8,512 nucleotides of DNA from Oscillospiraceae bacterium. GTDB lineage: Bacteria > Bacillota > Clostridia > Saccharofermentanales > Saccharofermentanaceae. Position 1 is the first letter of the stretch; each line of letters starts with the position of its first letter. Below the pieces are notes generated by a model. That model was not told where the DNA came from, ran no database searches, and saw only the letters and a list, made by a program, of their open reading frames with translations. Of this stretch, positions 6,382-8,512 are shown piece after piece. The DNA lies in assembly GCA_902782985.1 (NCBI GenBank), contig CACZPC010000301.1, positions 1-8,512 on the forward strand. The letters run 5' to 3'. Position numbers and translations under genes: made by a program.

Positions 6382-7612
6382 TATAAAGAACAACAGACTG
6401 ATTACCGTGACATCGATACTTCTGTCGGGGAGTATCCTGATCTCGTCGTGTTCCGTGGGAAAAAAGCATAAGAGATTTGAAGATGGCTATGAGATGCCTT
6501 CCGATATCCCGGCTCAGTATTCCGTATATGATGACGGTCTTGTTCCGGATGTTGAGCTTCAGACAGGAGGGACATGCTGGGCTAATGCAGCTTGTACGGT
6601 CATGGAAAACGGCTACAGAAAATACGGCCATCGTGCTGTCGAGATGGATGCCGTCGCACTTGCCGTGATGGTCTATAATCCTCACAGCGCGGAAGGTTAT
6701 ATGATAGCCGACAGATCTGATATATATGAAGCAGGCGGTACTACCGAGATGGTCGTGGATACGGCTGTTAACGGCTTCGGCTCTTATGTTCTGGTGGATT
6801 CCTGCGATCTTACGGATCACAGTGAAAAGGATATCAAGAGAGGTGTCATGGCATTCGGAGGAGTAACGGTCGGTCTGAATGAGAATGAAGATAATTATCT
6901 CTATACGGCTGATACATGCTCCATGATAGCTTCTGATAACGATCCCATAAATCATCAGGCCGTTATAGTCGGCTGGGATGACAGCTTTTCGAAAGATGAA
7001 TTCATCAGACCTGCAAGTCGTGACGGTGCATGGCTCGTGCAGAACAGCTACTCGGCACAGTGGGGTGATGATGGTTTTTACTGGGTGTCTTATGATACGC
7101 CGATAACGGATCTTCATACTATGGTAATGTCCATAGGTTATTCATCCGTTGCTTCTTACGACAGAGGATATACCTCGCTTCTTCAGTACGGGACTGATAT
7201 CAGAGTCGCTAATGCATTTACAAAGACCGGTCGTATCGGAGCAGTAGGTACTTTTACGACCGCCCCCGGTCAGCATATCGTAGTCGAGATAATGGACAGT
7301 GATAGGAGGACCGTGCTCGATTCCTATGAGGCGACGTTTGAGATCGAAGGATATCACACGATCGAACTTGATGAGCCCCTGACCGCAGATTCGGACGGCG
7401 TGTTTATCGCTGTCACTTATTCGGGCTATGCACCTATGGAGGGCCCGTCACATATAACCAATGGTATTCAATACAATGCATCCATATCCGCAGGGCAGTC
7501 TTACGTATATTCGAACGGAAGCTGGCTTGATCTTTCAGAGGATTCTACTCTTGATGTTATCGGACTTTCGGAGGCATGTAATAATGCCTGTATAAAAGCT
7601 CTTTATCTGTGA
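6374..7612 (+). CDS. Lipoprotein C1-family (papain-like) cysteine peptidase, paralogue 2
   Basis: A 412-residue tandem paralogue of the preceding gene. The signal peptide ends in lipobox ISSC with lipidation at Cys26. The triad is Cys68 (QTGGTCWANAA), His194 (NHQAVIVGWDD) and Asn224 (LVQNSYSAQWGDDG). Cys-to-His (126 residues) and His-to-Asn (30 residues) spacing is identical to paralogue 1, and the 27 residues ending at TCWA align without gaps. The same papain departures occur: the Gln63-to-Cys68 loop is one residue short, and the Trp after the Asn is Tyr226. The C-terminal lectin-like region repeats VANAF, AVGTFT, GYHTIELDEPL, AVTYSGY and the tail CIKALYL. It has seven cysteines in the mature protein against 11 in paralogue 1; most non-catalytic cysteines are not shared. 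The start is fixed by the ribosome-binding site at 6363-6367. No convincing intrinsic terminator follows. An antisense open frame across its first 750 bases is a shadow. Confidence 0.9.
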   Translation: MYDIKNNRLITVTSILLSGSILISSCSVGKKHKRFEDGYEMPSDIPAQYSVYDDGLVPDVELQTGGTCWANAACTVMENGYRKYGHRAVEMDAVALAVMVYNPHSAEGYMIADRSDIYEAGGTTEMVVDTAVNGFGSYVLVDSCDLTDHSEKDIKRGVMAFGGVTVGLNENEDNYLYTADTCSMIASDNDPINHQAVIVGWDDSFSKDEFIRPASRDGAWLVQNSYSAQWGDDGFYWVSYDTPITDLHTMVMSIGYSSVASYDRGYTSLLQYGTDIRVANAFTKTGRIGAVGTFTTAPGQHIVVEIMDSDRRTVLDSYEATFEIEGYHTIELDEPLTADSDGVFIAVTYSGYAPMEGPSHITNGIQYNASISAGQSYVYSNGSWLDLSEDSTLDVIGLSEACNNACIKALYL

Positions 7613-7652
7613 TCTTCCTGCATTTGTAAATTCGTATCAGACGCCTCCGAAA
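7566..7652 (+). repeat. 10-base inverted repeat spanning the end of protease gene 2
   Basis: TTTCGGAGGC (7566-7575, inside the gene) is perfectly complementary to GCCTCCGAAA (7643-7652, just before the next promoter), with 67 bases between. A smaller alternative hairpin, AGGCAT/ATGCCT (7572-7577 with 7584-7589), uses part of the same left arm, so the two folds exclude each other. The long-range stem could cap the 3' end of the operon mRNA. A match of this length at this spacing is expected about once by chance in a window this size, and no U-tract follows. Confidence 0.3.
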
Positions 7653-7656
7653 TATC

Positions 7657-7684
7657 TTGACCCGGGATACAGTTATGTTAAGAT
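7657..7684 (+). promoter_or_regulatory. Putative extended -10 promoter for the SPFH/flotillin gene
   Basis: TTGACC (7657-7662, 5/6 match to the -35) is followed by a 16-base spacer and TAAGAT (7679-7684). TG at 7676-7677 makes an extended -10 element. The predicted start is near 7691, giving a leader of about 43 bases that carries a strong ribosome-binding site, GGGAGGT (7719-7725). It is the only clear promoter in the 121 bases between the protease and SPFH genes. Confidence 0.6.
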
Positions 7685-7690
7685 GATTTA

Positions 7691-7706
7691 AATGTTTTAA
7701 AACATT
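7691..7706. promoter_or_regulatory. Perfect 16-base palindrome at the predicted start site (candidate operator)
   Basis: AATGTTTTAAAACATT is a perfect palindrome of two 8-base arms; two further flanking positions each side also match (TT at 7688-7689 and AA at 7708-7709). It begins at the predicted transcription start of the SPFH gene, where a dimeric repressor would block initiation. All but four bases are A or T, so it could arise by composition, and no known operator consensus is claimed. Confidence 0.4.
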
Positions 7707-7733
7707 AAATAAGAATGAGGGAGGTCCTTGAAA

Positions 7734-8512
7734 ATGGACAAGATTTTGAACGCTGTTCTGACAGATGCTCAGATTGGCGGAATTGATATGACGATACCGG
7801 CAATTCTGATCGTTATCGCCGTTGTTTTTCTGGTGATCATCATCTGCACGAGCTATGTAAAGGCACCGCCGAATAAGGCATATATCATTACAGGTCTTAA
7901 GAAGAAGCCTAAGATCCTCATCGGTAAAGCAGGTCTTAAGCTTCCCTTCCTGGAGAGAAAGGATGAGCTTCTTATCGAGCAGCTCTCCATCGACATCAAG
8001 ACAGGTGACTTCGTACCTACATCAGACTTCATCGGTGTTAATATCGACGCAGTAGCTAAGGTACAGATCCGTACTGACGAAGAGGGAATCAAGCTCGCTA
8101 TGAAGAACTTCCTCAATATGAACAGTACACAGATCAACGCACAGCTTGTTGATTCCCTTCAGGGTAACATGCGTGAGATCATCGGTACTATCACATTGAA
8201 GGAACTTTGCAACGACAGAAAGTCTTTCGGTGACCAGGTACAGGAGAAGGCTCAGGTTGATATGAACAACTTGGGTATCCAGATCATCTCCTGTAACATC
8301 CAGCACGTTGAGGATAAGAACGACCTCATCACTGCACTCGGTCAGGACAATATGGCTACCATCCAGAAGACTGCATCCATCGCTAAGGCTAATGCCGAGA
8401 GAGACGTTGCCATTGCACAGGCTCAGGCAGCTAAGGATGCTAACGACGCTAAGGTCGCTTCCGAGACTGAGATCGCCATCAAGCAGAATGACCTCGCTAT
8501 CAAGAAGTCTGA
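7734..8512 (+). CDS. Flotillin-like SPFH/band-7 membrane scaffold protein, 3'-truncated by window edge
   Basis: The frame from ATG 7734 stays open to the window end, giving 259 complete codons; flotillins are usually around 480-520 residues, so about half is present. A single N-terminal helix (about residues 20-40) is followed by a family-typical stretch, KAPPNKAYIITG, and the SPFH domain (about 42-215). From about residue 217 the Ala/Glu/Gln/Lys-rich coiled-coil repeats characteristic of flotillins begin (AKANAERDVAIAQAQAAKDA). It resembles the FloT/YuaG/YqiK branch, which organises membrane microdomains and oligomerises in the cytoplasmic membrane; this role is known for the family, not shown here. 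A strong Shine-Dalgarno site, GGGAGGT (7719-7725), supports the ATG; an in-frame TTG at 7728 is too close to it. After the first 45 or so codons the gene uses ATC, AAC, GAC and AAG almost exclusively, as highly expressed genes do. No NfeD partner gene is visible. Confidence 0.93.
   Translation, partial: MDKILNAVLTDAQIGGIDMTIPAILIVIAVVFLVIIICTSYVKAPPNKAYIITGLKKKPKILIGKAGLKLPFLERKDELLIEQLSIDIKTGDFVPTSDFIGVNIDAVAKVQIRTDEEGIKLAMKNFLNMNSTQINAQLVDSLQGNMREIIGTITLKELCNDRKSFGDQVQEKAQVDMNNLGIQIISCNIQHVEDKNDLITALGQDNMATIQKTASIAKANAERDVAIAQAQAAKDANDAKVASETEIAIKQNDLAIKKS

Noticed and set aside
6347..7117. A 256-residue open frame on the minus strand across protease gene 2
   Set aside because: It lies opposite a gene with an intact triad and clear paralogue, shows no recognisable domain, and its His/Arg/Ile-rich composition is typical of an antisense shadow.
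7572..7589. Hairpin AGGCAT/ATGCCT as terminator of the protease operon
   Set aside because: It lies inside the coding sequence about 20 bases before the stop codon and has no U-tract after it.
1..8512. CRISPR array, tRNA/rRNA, insertion sequence or phage element
   Set aside because: No regularly spaced direct repeats, no RNA gene signature, and no transposase, integrase or terminal repeats were seen on either strand.

Overview
The window looks like chromosomal DNA of an anaerobic Clostridia-type Bacillota (Firmicutes). GC is moderate (mid-40s percent by eye), AGA/AGG dominate as arginine codons, Shine-Dalgarno sites are purine-rich, promoters are sigma-A-like, and genes are tightly packed. 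Two lipoprotein papain-like proteases with a C-terminal lectin-like region fit gut or rumen Clostridia. The genus cannot be fixed from the sequence. No rRNA, tRNA, CRISPR array, transposase, integrase or phage gene is visible, and no gap exceeds about 125 bases.

Layout. (1) 2-1720: the 3' part of aguA (agmatine deiminase) followed 9 bases later by complete aguB (N-carbamoylputrescine amidase). Together they convert agmatine to putrescine. (2) 1712-2449, minus strand: a seven-helix YwaF/TMEM164-like membrane protein whose 3' end overlaps aguB convergently by 9 bases. (3) 2449-2509: a 59-base divergent promoter region. Both putative promoters place the start site on the ATG itself, so both flanking mRNAs may be leaderless. 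(4) 2509-3393: an unrecognised four-helix membrane protein with a soluble C-terminal domain. (5) 3451-7612: a flavoprotein of the fumarate reductase/FAD_binding_2 superfamily with its own good promoter, then two paralogous lipoprotein C1 cysteine peptidases whose genes overlap by 8 bases. These three probably form an operon. (6) 7657-8512: a promoter, a perfect 16-base palindrome at the predicted start site, and the 5' part of a flotillin-type SPFH gene that runs off the window.

How they work together. The polyamine pair is a clear pathway. The flavoprotein and two surface proteases are linked only by position; the flavoprotein has no signal peptide and is probably cytoplasmic, while the proteases should be anchored outside the membrane. 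The protease pair is the most unusual part. Both keep the Cys/His/Asn triad with identical spacing, but both lack the Trp that normally follows the catalytic Asn and both have a shortened loop before the catalytic Cys. I see no clearly new multi-gene system. The best leads are this divergent protease pair, the possible leaderless divergent promoters, and the palindrome in the flotillin promoter.
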